Shown here piece after piece: positions 1-7,300 of a stretch of 41,220 bases of DNA (position 1 is the stretch's first letter; each line of letters opens with the position of its first letter). The translations under genes were made by a program, and so were the position numbers. The stretch spans positions 1-41,220 of the forward strand of contig DASZZY010000040.1 in NCBI GenBank assembly GCA_036260395.1. Direction: 5' to 3'. The DNA is from DASZZY01 sp036260395 (GTDB lineage: Bacteria; Actinomycetota; UBA4738; CALAEC01). The notes beneath the pieces were generated by a model. That model made no database searches, had not been told where the DNA came from, and saw only the letters and a list, made by a program, of their open reading frames with translations.

Positions 1-2535
1 GAGGAGCTCCGCGAGCGTCAGCGTCTGGAGGCTGAGCCGCTTGGCGTCCTCGTCGTGCGGCAGGAGCCCCGGCAGCTCGTCGCGGAACGACGCCACGCAG
101 CTGGGCTCGACACCCACCATGGGCACGCCCTCGTGGACGTACGGCCCGAGCGCCGACAGCGTACGTCGCCAGAAGGCCTTCGCCAGGTCGAGCATCCCGT
201 AGTCGTACAGCGGGCGCCCGCAGCACAGGATCCGATCGGGGATCACCACCCGGTACCCGGCGGCCTCGAGGACCTCGGCCGCGGCCCGGGCCGTCCGCGG
301 GTGGAAGTGGTTGTTGAACGTGTCCGGCCACAGCACCACCGTCTTCCGACCCTGCCCGTCCCGCTCGCCGCGCCGCCGGAACCAGTCGCGGAACGTGCGC
401 TCGGCGAAGCGGGGTGCCTGGCGCTGGACGGCGATCCCGCCGGCCCGCTTCAGCGCCGTGGAGAGCGCCGGCGCGTGGGCCACCAGGTTCGCCAGCCGGG
501 GAACCTTCGAGGCGATCCTGGCCCACCAGTAGATCAGCCCCATCGCGTACGCGGCCCGCGGCCGGAGCCGCCCCTTGAAGTGGTGGGACAGGAACTCCGC
601 CTTGTAGGTGGCCATGTCCACGGACACGGGGCAGTCGGCCTTGCACCCCTTGCAGGACAGGCACAGTTCGAGCGACTCCAGGACCTCCTCGCTCTTCCAG
701 AGCGGGATCTCGGCCCCGTTCATCATCTCGAACAGCATCCGGGCCCGCCCGCGCGTGGTGTGCTTCTCCTCGCGGGTCACCATGTAGGAGGGGCACATCG
801 TCCCGCCGCCCATCCGGCGGCACTCCCCGACGCCCACGCACCGGAGTGCGGCGTGCCCGAAATCGCCGTGGTCCTCCGGGTACGAGAAATGGGTCTCGAC
901 CAGCGCCGGGGCGTAGTCGGCCCCCAGCTTGAGGTTCGAGGTGATCGGGTACGGGTCGACGACCTTGCCGGGGTTCATCCGGCCGTCCGGGTCCCAGATG
1001 GCCTTGAACTCCCCGAACGCCCGGACCAGCTCCGGCCCGTACATCTTCGCCAGGAGCTCGGCGCGGGACTGGCCGTCGCCGTGCTCGCCGGACAGCGAGC
1101 CGCCGTGCTCGAGGACCAGGTCCGCGGCCTCGTCCACGAACCGTCGGTACCGCTCCACGCCCTCCACGGTCTCCATGTCGAAGTTGATCCGGCAGTGGAC
1201 ACAGCCCTGGCCGAAGTGCCCGTAGGTCGAGGTCTCGTACCCGTGGCGGTCGAGCAGCCGGACGAACGCCCGGAGGTAGTCGCCCAGCCGCTCGGGCGGG
1301 ACCGCGGCGTCCTCCCACCCCTCCCAGGCGTCGTCCTTCCCCGGGACGAAGGCGGTGGCCCCGAGGCCCGATTCCCGCAGGTGCCAGATCTGCTCGGCGG
1401 CGTGGCGGTCGTCGTAGATCTTGGCGTCCCGGAACCCCGGCGCCCGCCGGAGCTCGTCGACGAGGCCCCGGACGCGGTCGTCGGCCTGGTCCGGGGCGTC
1501 CCCGCCGAACTCGACCAGCAGCCACCCGCGCCCCGGGGGGATCTCCTCGATGGCCCGCAGGTTCATGCCCATGACGCGGTTGTTGTCGACGAGCACGTCG
1601 TCGAAGCCCTCCAGGGCGATCGGCCGGTGCTCGCGCACGGCGGGGACGGCGTCCGCGGCCGCGTAGACGTCCTCGAACCCCACCACGACCAGCGACCGGG
1701 CCGGCGGATCGTCGATCAGCGAGACGGTGGCCTCCAGGACCGTCACGCACGTGCCCTCGGTGCCGGTCAGCGCGCGGGCCAGGTGGAAGCCGTTCTCCGG
1801 CAGGAGCTCGTCCAGGTTGTAGCCGGAGACCCGTCGCTGGATGTCCGGGAACCGCTCCCGGATCAGCGGCGCGTACCGGTCGCGCACCTCCCTCAGCCGC
1901 CGGTAGATCTCACCCCTCCGCCCGCCGCCGGCCACCGCGGCCTCGAGCTCCTGGTCCGGGGTGGCGCCGACCCGGAGCCGCAGCCCGTCGTAGGTGAGGA
2001 CCTCCAGCTCCTCGACGTTGTGCGTCATGCGGGCCCCGGGGCCGTAGAACTCGGCCTGCACCGAGTGCGTGCCGCACGAGTTGTTGCCGATCATGCCGCC
2101 GAGCGTGCAGCGGTTGTGGGTCGATGGATCGGGTCCGAAGCTCAGCCGCGGCCCGACGGCCGCCCGGAGGTCGTCGAGCACCAGCCCTGGCTCGACCCGA
2201 GCCCTGCGGCGGTCGGGGTCCACCTCGACCACCCGGTTCACGTACTTGCTGAAGTCGAGGACCACCGCGACGTTGACGCACTGGCCGGCCAGGCTCGTCC
2301 CGCCACCCCGGGGGAGCACGGGCGCCCCGTGCGAGCGGCAGACCTCGACGGCGCGGACCACGTCCTCGGTGTCGCGCGGCACGACCACCCCGATCGGAAG
2401 CTGCCGGTAGTTGGACGAGTCGTGGGCGTAGAGCGCCCGGGCGCCGGCGTCGAACCGCACCTCGCCCCGGATCTCGCCCCGGAGGTCGCGGGCGAGCGCC
2501 TCCGCCAGCCCGGCCGGGGCCGAACCGCGGGTCAT
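1..2535 (-). CDS. FAD-linked oxidase with C-terminal Fe-S/CCG domains (partial, 3' end outside window)
   Basis: 845 codons are visible; the C-terminus runs off the left edge. Order of domains: FAD-binding PCMH domain (about residues 40-220, with PRGGGTSLAGQ and GGMIGNNSCGTHS motifs), FAD-oxidase C-terminal domain (about 230-530, ending GRMNPGKVVDPYP), a ferredoxin-like region with GTMCPSY and CLSCKGCKADCP cysteines, then a cysteine-rich region beginning CCGRPLYDYGML and GVEPSCV. This is the fused GlcD-GlpC/YdiJ-like layout, whose members oxidise 2-hydroxy acids such as lactate, glycolate or 2-hydroxyglutarate and pass electrons to a quinone or another carrier. The substrate cannot be told from sequence. 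ATG at 2535 overlaps the stop of the upstream ASRT-like gene as ATGA, so the two are probably translationally coupled. Family and fold are certain; exact reaction is inference. Confidence 0.93.
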   Translation of the reverse strand, partial: MTRGSAPAGLAEALARDLRGEIRGEVRFDAGARALYAHDSSNYRQLPIGVVVPRDTEDVVRAVEVCRSHGAPVLPRGGGTSLAGQCVNVAVVLDFSKYVNRVVEVDPDRRRARVEPGLVLDDLRAAVGPRLSFGPDPSTHNRCTLGGMIGNNSCGTHSVQAEFYGPGARMTHNVEELEVLTYDGLRLRVGATPDQELEAAVAGGGRRGEIYRRLREVRDRYAPLIRERFPDIQRRVSGYNLDELLPENGFHLARALTGTEGTCVTVLEATVSLIDDPPARSLVVVGFEDVYAAADAVPAVREHRPIALEGFDDVLVDNNRVMGMNLRAIEEIPPGRGWLLVEFGGDAPDQADDRVRGLVDELRRAPGFRDAKIYDDRHAAEQIWHLRESGLGATAFVPGKDDAWEGWEDAAVPPERLGDYLRAFVRLLDRHGYETSTYGHFGQGCVHCRINFDMETVEGVERYRRFVDEAADLVLEHGGSLSGEHGDGQSRAELLAKMYGPELVRAFGEFKAIWDPDGRMNPGKVVDPYPITSNLKLGADYAPALVETHFSYPEDHGDFGHAALRCVGVGECRRMGGGTMCPSYMVTREEKHTTRGRARMLFEMMNGAEIPLWKSEEVLESLELCLSCKGCKADCPVSVDMATYKAEFLSHHFKGRLRPRAAYAMGLIYWWARIASKVPRLANLVAHAPALSTALKRAGGIAVQRQAPRFAERTFRDWFRRRGERDGQGRKTVVLWPDTFNNHFHPRTARAAAEVLEAAGYRVVIPDRILCCGRPLYDYGMLDLAKAFWRRTLSALGPYVHEGVPMVGVEPSCVASFRDELPGLLPHDEDAKRLSLQTLTLAELL

Positions 2536-2906
2536 CGGGCCGGGTAGGCGATCGTCGAGAGGAGGGCGTTCTCCGCCTGTCGCGAGTCGAGCCTGGTGTG
2601 CTGGACGACGACCGGGACGTCGGACTCGATCACGCTGGCGTAGTCGGTGTCCTTCGGGACGGGCTCGGGGTCATGGAGGTCGTTGAACCGCAGGTGGAGC
2701 GTGCGCCGCGCGGGCACCGTCACCGCGTACGGCCCCGCGGGGTCGCGGTCGGCGAAGTACACGGTGATCTCCACCTGGGCCTCGCGGTCGCCGGCGTTCA
2801 GGATGCACGCGGTCTCGTGGCTGGTCATCTCCGGCTCCGGCCCGGTGCTCCGGCCCGGGATGTAGCCCTCGGCGATGACCCACGTCCGGCGCCCGATGTC
2901 GGGCAA
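2532..2906 (-). CDS. Sensory rhodopsin transducer (ASRT) family protein
   Basis: 124 residues, the same size as Anabaena sensory rhodopsin transducer, and very similar throughout from memory: IGRRTWVIAEGYIPG, MTSHETACILNAGD, VEITVYFADRDPAGPY, VPARRTLHLRFNDL and VVVQHTRLDSRQAENALLS. In Anabaena the protein is a soluble, tetrameric beta-sandwich that binds the cytoplasmic face of a sensory rhodopsin; most homologues occur in organisms without rhodopsin and their role is unknown. No rhodopsin gene is in this window. I chose the TTG start at 2904-2906 because it has an excellent Shine-Dalgarno (AAGGAGG, 8 nt upstream) and gives the family N-terminus; the open frame continues upstream only as a shadow of rnj. 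The stop overlaps the oxidase ATG by 4 bp, suggesting a joint function in 2-hydroxy acid or sugar metabolism (inference). Confidence 0.92.
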   Translation of the reverse strand: MPDIGRRTWVIAEGYIPGRSTGPEPEMTSHETACILNAGDREAQVEITVYFADRDPAGPYAVTVPARRTLHLRFNDLHDPEPVPKDTDYASVIESDVPVVVQHTRLDSRQAENALLSTIAYPAR

Positions 2907-2937
2907 GCTTCCGACCTCCTTGGCGAACGCCCCCCGC

Positions 2938-2943
2938 ACGCTA
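2938..2943 (-). promoter_or_regulatory. Candidate -10 element for the ASRT-oxidase pair
   Basis: Minus-strand TAGCGT lies in the 107-bp gap between rnj and the ASRT-like gene, about 31 nt before its TTG start. The same hexamer forms the -10 of the better promoter ahead of the lipoprotein gene at 29021. No good -35 is visible, so this is only a candidate for transcription independent of rnj. Confidence 0.3.
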
Positions 2944-3013
2944 GGTACCCGGGGCAGGATGGCGGAAACCAGGTTGGGGATCGGCCCGCAGACGGCGCCT
3001 CCGCGCCGCCCGG

Positions 3014-4669
3014 TCAGACCTCCATGATGACCGGGACGATGATCGGCTTGCGCTGGATCGCCTCGAAGAAGTACCGGCCCAGCGTCCGCCGGACGTGCTG
3101 CTTGAGGATGGCCGGGTCGCTCACCTCCTCCTCGGCCACCTCCTTCAGCGACAGCGCGGTCCGGTGACGGGCCTCCTCCAGGATCTCCGGGGACGTCTCG
3201 TCGTGGACGAAGCCCCGGGTGATGATGTCCGGGCCGGCCAGGATCTCCCCGCTGTGAGCGTCGGCCGTGACCACCACGACGACGATCCCGTCGCCGGCCA
3301 GCTTGCGGCGGTCGCGGAGCACCGCCTGGCCGACGTCCCCGATCCCCAGGCCGTCGACGAGGATCATCCCGGCCTGGACGCGGTCCGCCACGCGGACGTC
3401 TTCGCCGATCTCCACCACGTCTCCGTCCTCGCAGAGCACGACGCGCTCGGGCGGCATCCCGACCTCGCGCGCCAGGCGGACGTGGTTCACCAGGTGCCGC
3501 CGCTCGCCGTGGATCGGGATGAACCACCGAGGGCCCACCAGGTTGAGCATCAGCTTCAGCTCGTCGGCGGCGGCGTGCCCGGAGACGTGGACGTGGGCGT
3601 TGGCGGTGTGGAAGACGCGCGCGCCGGTCCGGTACAGCCCGTCGATCACCCGGTTGATCGCGGTCTCGTTCCCCGGGATCACGGACGAGGACAGGACCAC
3701 CGTGTCGTCGGGCTCGAGGTGGACGAACTTCTGCTCGTGCGCGGCCATCAGCGCCAGCGCCGACAGCGGCTCCCCCTGGCTCCCGGTGCAGACCACGGCG
3801 ACGTCGCGCGGGTCCATCTCGGCGATGGCCTCGATGTCGACGACGTCCTCCTCGGGGAGCGTCAGGCGGCCGAGCGCCAGGGCGTTCTCCGTGGCCTGGT
3901 GCATGCTCCTCCCGAGGAAGGCCACCTTCCGGCCCACGGCCTGGGCCGCGTCACAGATCTGTTGGATGCGGTGGATGTGGCTGGCGAAGCACGCCGCGAC
4001 GAGGAGCCGCGGCGCCTCGTCGAAGATCCGCTGGAGGGTCGGCCCCACGGTCCGCTCGCTGGGCACCGTCCCCTCGTCCTCGGCGTTCGTCGAGTCCGAC
4101 AGCAGGAGGTGCACCCCCCGGCGGGCCTCCTCGGCGAACCCCCGGAGGTCGGTGACCAGGCCGTCGATCGGCGTGGGGTCGAGCCGGAAGTCCCCGGTGT
4201 GGAGCACCGTGCCGGCCGGGGTGTCGATGGCCACCGCGAGCCCGTCGGGGATCGAGTGCGTCACCCGTAGGAACCGCATCCGGAACGGCCCCACCTCCGC
4301 GCTCCCGCCGGGCTCGACGGCCACGAGGTCCGCGCGGTCGGCCACCCGGTGCTCCTCGAGCTTCGGGCCCAGGAGCCCGAGCGTGAGCGGCGTGGCCAGG
4401 ACGCGCAGCGACATCTCCCGCAGGAGGTACGGCAGCGCCCCGACGTGGTCCTCGTGCCCGTGCGTGAGGATGACGGCCTCGATGGCCTCCTTCCGCTCGC
4501 GCAGGTACTGATAGTCCGGCAGGACCAGGTCGATCCCCGGCATGTCCTCGGTGGGGAACGACAGGCCCGTGTCGAGGACCAGGATGCGGCCGTCGATCTC
4601 GAGGCAGGCCATGTTGCGGCCGACCTCCCCCAGCCCGCCGAGGAAGACCAGCCTAGAGGGCCGCGGCAT
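3014..4669 (-). CDS. rnj: Ribonuclease J
   Basis: 551 residues, the usual length of RNase J. It is a metallo-beta-lactamase/beta-CASP nuclease: the zinc motif HGHEDH is at residues 70-75, followed by THSIPDG, HTGDFRLD, the beta-CASP part (LLSDSTNAEDEGTVPSE, GRSMHQATENA, CTGSQGEP) and HVSGHAAADELK, with the small C-terminal domain ending VPVIMEV. RNase J is a 5'-3' exonuclease and endonuclease for mRNA decay and rRNA maturation in the cytoplasm. ATG at 4669 lies within the last codons of dapA (17-bp overlap), giving the dapA-rnj pair common in Actinobacteria. No Shine-Dalgarno decides between nearby starts, but the conserved LVFLGGLGEVGRNM follows directly. Confidence 0.97.
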   Translation of the reverse strand: MPRPSRLVFLGGLGEVGRNMACLEIDGRILVLDTGLSFPTEDMPGIDLVLPDYQYLRERKEAIEAVILTHGHEDHVGALPYLLREMSLRVLATPLTLGLLGPKLEEHRVADRADLVAVEPGGSAEVGPFRMRFLRVTHSIPDGLAVAIDTPAGTVLHTGDFRLDPTPIDGLVTDLRGFAEEARRGVHLLLSDSTNAEDEGTVPSERTVGPTLQRIFDEAPRLLVAACFASHIHRIQQICDAAQAVGRKVAFLGRSMHQATENALALGRLTLPEEDVVDIEAIAEMDPRDVAVVCTGSQGEPLSALALMAAHEQKFVHLEPDDTVVLSSSVIPGNETAINRVIDGLYRTGARVFHTANAHVHVSGHAAADELKLMLNLVGPRWFIPIHGERRHLVNHVRLAREVGMPPERVVLCEDGDVVEIGEDVRVADRVQAGMILVDGLGIGDVGQAVLRDRRKLAGDGIVVVVVTADAHSGEILAGPDIITRGFVHDETSPEILEEARHRTALSLKEVAEEEVSDPAILKQHVRRTLGRYFFEAIQRKPIIVPVIMEV

Positions 4670-5537
4670 CCTCCAGCGCTCTCCGCAGGCGCTCGACCTG
4701 CTCGTCGGTGGCCGGGACCAGCGGCAGCCGCGGCGGGCCGACCGGCTGGCCGAGGAGCCCCATCGCCGCCTTGACCGGGATGGGGCTTGTGGTCATGAAC
4801 AGCGCCCTGTACACCGGCCCCAGCTCCTGGTCGACGGTGCGGGCCGCGGCCACGTCGCCGGACGCGACCAGCTCGAGCATCCGCCCCATCCGCTCCCCGA
4901 CGACGTGCGAGGTCACCGAGATCACGCCGGTCCCTCCCAGGCAGGCCAGCGCGAACGTCAGCGCGTCCTCGCCGGAGATGACCTCGAAGTCCGAGGGGGC
5001 CTCGGCGATCAGCTGCGCCGCCCCGGCCAGGTCGCCCGTGGCGTCCTTGACCGCCACGATGTTCTCGACCTCCGCCAGGCGGAGCAGCGTCGCGTGGTCG
5101 ATCCGGACCGCCGTGCGGCCGGGGATGTTGTAGAGGATCACCGGGAGGGCGGTCTGCCGAGCCACCGTCGTGAAGTGCTCGTACAGGCCCTCCTGCGGCG
5201 GCTTGTTGTAGTAGGGCGACACGACGAGGGCCGCGTCGCATCCGGCCTTCTCGGCCTCCTGGCTCAGGTGCACCGAGTGCGCGGTGTCGTAGGTGCCGGT
5301 GCCGGCGATCACCGGCCCGCGTCCCTCCACGGCCTCGACCACCGCCCGCCACAGGTCCGTCTTCTCCCGGTCCGAGAGCGTAGGCGACTCGCCGGTGGTG
5401 CCGGCCACGACGAGGCCGTCGCTGCCGTGGTCGAGGAGCCATCGGGCCACCTGCTGGGCGCGGTCGAGATCGAGCGAGCGGTCCTCGCGGAACGGCGTGA
5501 CCATGGCGGTGAGCACCGCCCCGAACCTCCCGGCCAT
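4653..5537 (-). CDS. dapA: 4-hydroxy-tetrahydrodipicolinate synthase
   Basis: 294 residues, full length. It condenses pyruvate with aspartate semialdehyde in lysine/diaminopimelate synthesis. Visible signatures are GTTGE at 46-50, SPYYNKP around 107-113, YNIPGRT at 136-142 (catalytic tyrosine 136) and the Schiff-base lysine 164 in VAVKDATG. ATG at 5537 is preceded by GAGGAGGT with a short spacer. A candidate promoter lies about 130 bp upstream. dapB, the next enzyme of the pathway, is about 2.7 kb away beyond the plus-strand island, so a once adjacent dapB-dapA pair may have been split (inference). Confidence 0.97.
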   Translation of the reverse strand: MAGRFGAVLTAMVTPFREDRSLDLDRAQQVARWLLDHGSDGLVVAGTTGESPTLSDREKTDLWRAVVEAVEGRGPVIAGTGTYDTAHSVHLSQEAEKAGCDAALVVSPYYNKPPQEGLYEHFTTVARQTALPVILYNIPGRTAVRIDHATLLRLAEVENIVAVKDATGDLAGAAQLIAEAPSDFEVISGEDALTFALACLGGTGVISVTSHVVGERMGRMLELVASGDVAAARTVDQELGPVYRALFMTTSPIPVKAAMGLLGQPVGPPRLPLVPATDEQVERLRRALEDAAAL

Positions 5538-5660
5538 CGCTACCTCCTCACCGCCTCTCGCCGGAGGCGTTCCTGTGGCCGGCGGCGAAGCGCGGGGCCC
5601 GGCCGGGCGCCAGTCGGGAGGCCCGCATTGCCCGGCCGGCCCGCCCCCACGCTGCCGGCG

Positions 5661-5689
5661 AGCCTAGCAGCTTTTCACTTTCGCAACAA
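5661..5689 (-). promoter_or_regulatory. Candidate promoter of dapA-rnj
   Basis: Minus strand -35 TTGTTG (5684-5689), 17-nt spacer, -10 TAGGCT (5661-5666) in the extended form TGC-TAGGCT. Transcription would start near 5654, leaving a leader of about 117 nt before dapA. The same TGCTAGGCT string occurs ahead of rpsO. Confidence 0.5.
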
Positions 5690-5710
5690 GAAGCACGTGT
5701 TGCTCACGAG

Positions 5711-5738
5711 GCCGCCGTGCCTCTTGAGGCCCGGCGGC
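5711..5738. repeat. Near-perfect inverted repeat between divergent dapA and pduO
   Basis: Left arm GCCGCCG-t-GCCTC (5711-5723), 2-nt centre TT, right arm GAGGC-c-CGGCGGC (5726-5738): 12 paired bases with one mismatch. The 300-bp gap 5538-5837 otherwise holds the two candidate promoters and a CACGTG core at 5694-5699. There is no T-tract, so it is more likely an operator or cruciform-like site than an intrinsic terminator; function unknown. Confidence 0.45.
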
Positions 5739-5795
5739 GTTCCGTGCGGCACCACCTGTGGGCGCCGAGCCGGCCGTGGCCCGGGCATCCCCGGC

Positions 5796-5837
5796 TATCC
5801 TAGCCGCGTGCGCGGATTGGCGAGCGAGGGCCGATAG
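5796..5837 (+). promoter_or_regulatory. -10 element and 9-codon leaderless leader ORF ahead of pduO
   Basis: TATCCT at 5796-5801 is followed by exactly 6 nt and a GTG at 5808, which opens a nine-codon frame (MRGLASEGR) whose TAG stop at 5835-5837 directly abuts the GTG of pduO. If transcription starts at the usual distance, the mRNA begins on the leader GTG. The pduO start would then be reached by termination-reinitiation. No convincing -35 is seen. Direct observation is the spacing; translation of the leader is inference. Confidence 0.4.
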
Positions 5838-6383
5838 GTGCCCCGGATCTACACCCGGACCGGGGACGACGGCACGACCGGGCTGCTCTACGGCAGCCGG
5901 ATCTCCAAGGCCGACCCAGCGGCCGAGGCGTACGGCACCGTCGACGAGGCCGTGGCCGCCCTGGGGGCGGTCCGGGCCCGCACCCGCGGCGAGCTCGGTC
6001 GCGCGCTCCTCGAGCTGCAGCGGGAGCTGTTCGTCGTCGGGGCGGATCTGGCCACGAACCCCGACGAGCGGGCCAAGCTCACGGAGGGCGTCTCGCTGGT
6101 CACCGGCGACATGGTGGAGGCGCTGGAGCGGCGGATCGACGAGACGGTGGCGGAACACCCGCTTCCCCAGGAGTTCATCGTGCCGGGGGCCGACGAGGTC
6201 TCGGCCGGGCTCGATCTGGCGCGGACGGTCGTCCGGCGTGCCGAGCGGCGGACGGTCGAGCTCCGCCAGTCGGGCCGGGACGTGAACCCCGACGCGATCC
6301 GGTACCTGAACCGGCTCTCGGACCTGCTGTTCGTCCTGGCCCGGGCCCACGCCCGCGCTCCCGAGGAGCCGAGCCGGGGCTGA
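5838..6383 (+). CDS. PduO-type cob(I)alamin adenosyltransferase
   Basis: 181 residues, complete. The N-terminal ATP-binding motif YTRTGDDGTTGL is at residues 5-16, followed by AYGTVDEAVAALG, the helical core with FIVPGADEVSAGLDLARTVVRRAER and the C-terminal YLNRLSDLLFVLAR. This family transfers the adenosyl group from ATP to cob(I)alamin, giving adenosylcobalamin for mutases and ribonucleotide reductase. The GTG start at 5838 follows the conserved-length N-terminus and GAGGG about 11 nt upstream. It heads a plus-strand run of five genes. I saw no cobalamin riboswitch in the 300 bp upstream. Confidence 0.95.
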   Translation: MPRIYTRTGDDGTTGLLYGSRISKADPAAEAYGTVDEAVAALGAVRARTRGELGRALLELQRELFVVGADLATNPDERAKLTEGVSLVTGDMVEALERRIDETVAEHPLPQEFIVPGADEVSAGLDLARTVVRRAERRTVELRQSGRDVNPDAIRYLNRLSDLLFVLARAHARAPEEPSRG

Positions 6384-6408
6384 GTCGCCGCCGGTCCGAG
6401 CGTCTGCC

Positions 6409-6414
6409 TACTAT
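6409..6414 (+). promoter_or_regulatory. Candidate -10 for the EthD-like gene cluster
   Basis: TACTAT in the 62-bp gap after pduO, about 31 nt before the ATG at 6446, with GGGGAGGAGG as Shine-Dalgarno in between. No clear -35. Confidence 0.3.
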
Positions 6415-6445
6415 TCGACCGCCGACCGGGGAGGAGGCCCATCCG

Positions 6446-6760
6446 ATGAAGGTCCACATCTGGCTCCGCAGGAAGGACGGCATGTCGGACGAGGAGTTCC
6501 GCGACTACTGGCTCTCGACCCACGCGCCGATCGCCGGCCACGGCTACGAGCACCTCCGGGGATACACGGTCCACCTGGTCACCCGGGTGCCGGAAGGGCA
6601 GGAGCGGCCCTACGACGGCGTCGCGGTCCTCGAGTGGGCCGATCGCGACGGGTTCAAGGCCGACATGGCGAGCGAGGTCGCCAAGCGGTCCACGGACGAC
6701 CTGGGGAACTTCACGTCGGCGTTCGGCCTGCTGTTCGTCGAGGAGCACACCGTCAGGTAG
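6446..6760 (+). CDS. EthD domain-containing protein
   Basis: 104 residues with the EthD-type alpha/beta barrel pattern: MKVHIWLRRKDGMSDEEFRDYW, then STHAPIA, and AVLEWADRDGFKADM near the middle. EthD-like proteins are small dimeric barrels found beside monooxygenases or catabolic enzymes; many remain without a known reaction. ATG at 6446 has a strong Shine-Dalgarno (GGGGAGGAGG). The stop TAG is immediately followed by the ATG of the histidine phosphatase gene, so the two are in one operon. Family placement is fairly sure, function is not. Confidence 0.85.
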   Translation: MKVHIWLRRKDGMSDEEFRDYWLSTHAPIAGHGYEHLRGYTVHLVTRVPEGQERPYDGVAVLEWADRDGFKADMASEVAKRSTDDLGNFTSAFGLLFVEEHTVR

Positions 6761-7294
6761 ATGCGGGCGCTCGAGCTCCGCCGCCACGCCGAGCGCGCAC
6801 CGGACGCCGACGGCCTCTCCCCGGAAGGGCAGCGCCACGCCGAGGCGGTGGGACGCAACCTCCCCGGCGGCTACGCCGCGGTGTACACCTCCCCGGCGAA
6901 GCGCGCTGCGGAGACCGTGGCGTGGTTCCTCCGAGGGCTCGGCCAGCCCCTGCCCGAGCAGCACGCGGTGGTCGAGGGGCTCGGGTCGCCGGTCGAGGAT
7001 CGCTGGCGGGGGGCGGCGAAGGCGGCCGGCTCGAGCCGGATCGACGCTATCGAGCGGCAGGACCCCGACCTGGTCCGTCAGGAGACGAGGCGGCTGGCCG
7101 CGGTGGCCCGCGAGCTGCTGGGCAGCGTCCCGGACGGAGGTCGTGGCCTCGCGGTGAGCCATACGCCGCTCATCGAGGCCACCGTGTACGGGCTGGCCGG
7201 GACGGCCATCGAGCCGCTCGGCGAGTGCGACGGCGTCCTGCTGGAGGAGCAGGGCGGGCAGGTCCGCCTGGCCGAGGAATACCGCGGGAGGTGA
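6761..7294 (+). CDS. Histidine phosphatase family protein (phosphoglycerate mutase-like)
   Basis: 177 residues. The phospho-acceptor motif appears as RRHAERA (His9) rather than the usual RHGE/RHGQ, with LSPEGQRHAEAVG next, YTSPAKRAAETV around residues 45-57 and the second catalytic histidine in AVSHTPLIEA (about residue 130). This resembles the SixA/phosphoglycerate mutase branch, which hydrolyses small phosphate esters or phosphohistidine. The substrate is unknown. The ATG touches the preceding TAG with no gap and the C-terminal codons carry the long Shine-Dalgarno of the next gene, so translation of the three genes is linked. Confidence 0.85.
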   Translation: MRALELRRHAERAPDADGLSPEGQRHAEAVGRNLPGGYAAVYTSPAKRAAETVAWFLRGLGQPLPEQHAVVEGLGSPVEDRWRGAAKAAGSSRIDAIERQDPDLVRQETRRLAAVARELLGSVPDGGRGLAVSHTPLIEATVYGLAGTAIEPLGECDGVLLEEQGGQVRLAEEYRGR

Positions 7295-7300
7295 TCCCAG

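Noticed and set aside
55..2547. 830-codon plus-strand open frame
   Set aside because: It mirrors the FAD/Fe-S oxidase on the minus strand, which has full family motifs; the plus frame has none.
5538..5837. Possible cobalamin riboswitch upstream of pduO
   Set aside because: No B12-box-like sequence or the expected long folded leader; the candidate transcript starts only about 30 nt before pduO.
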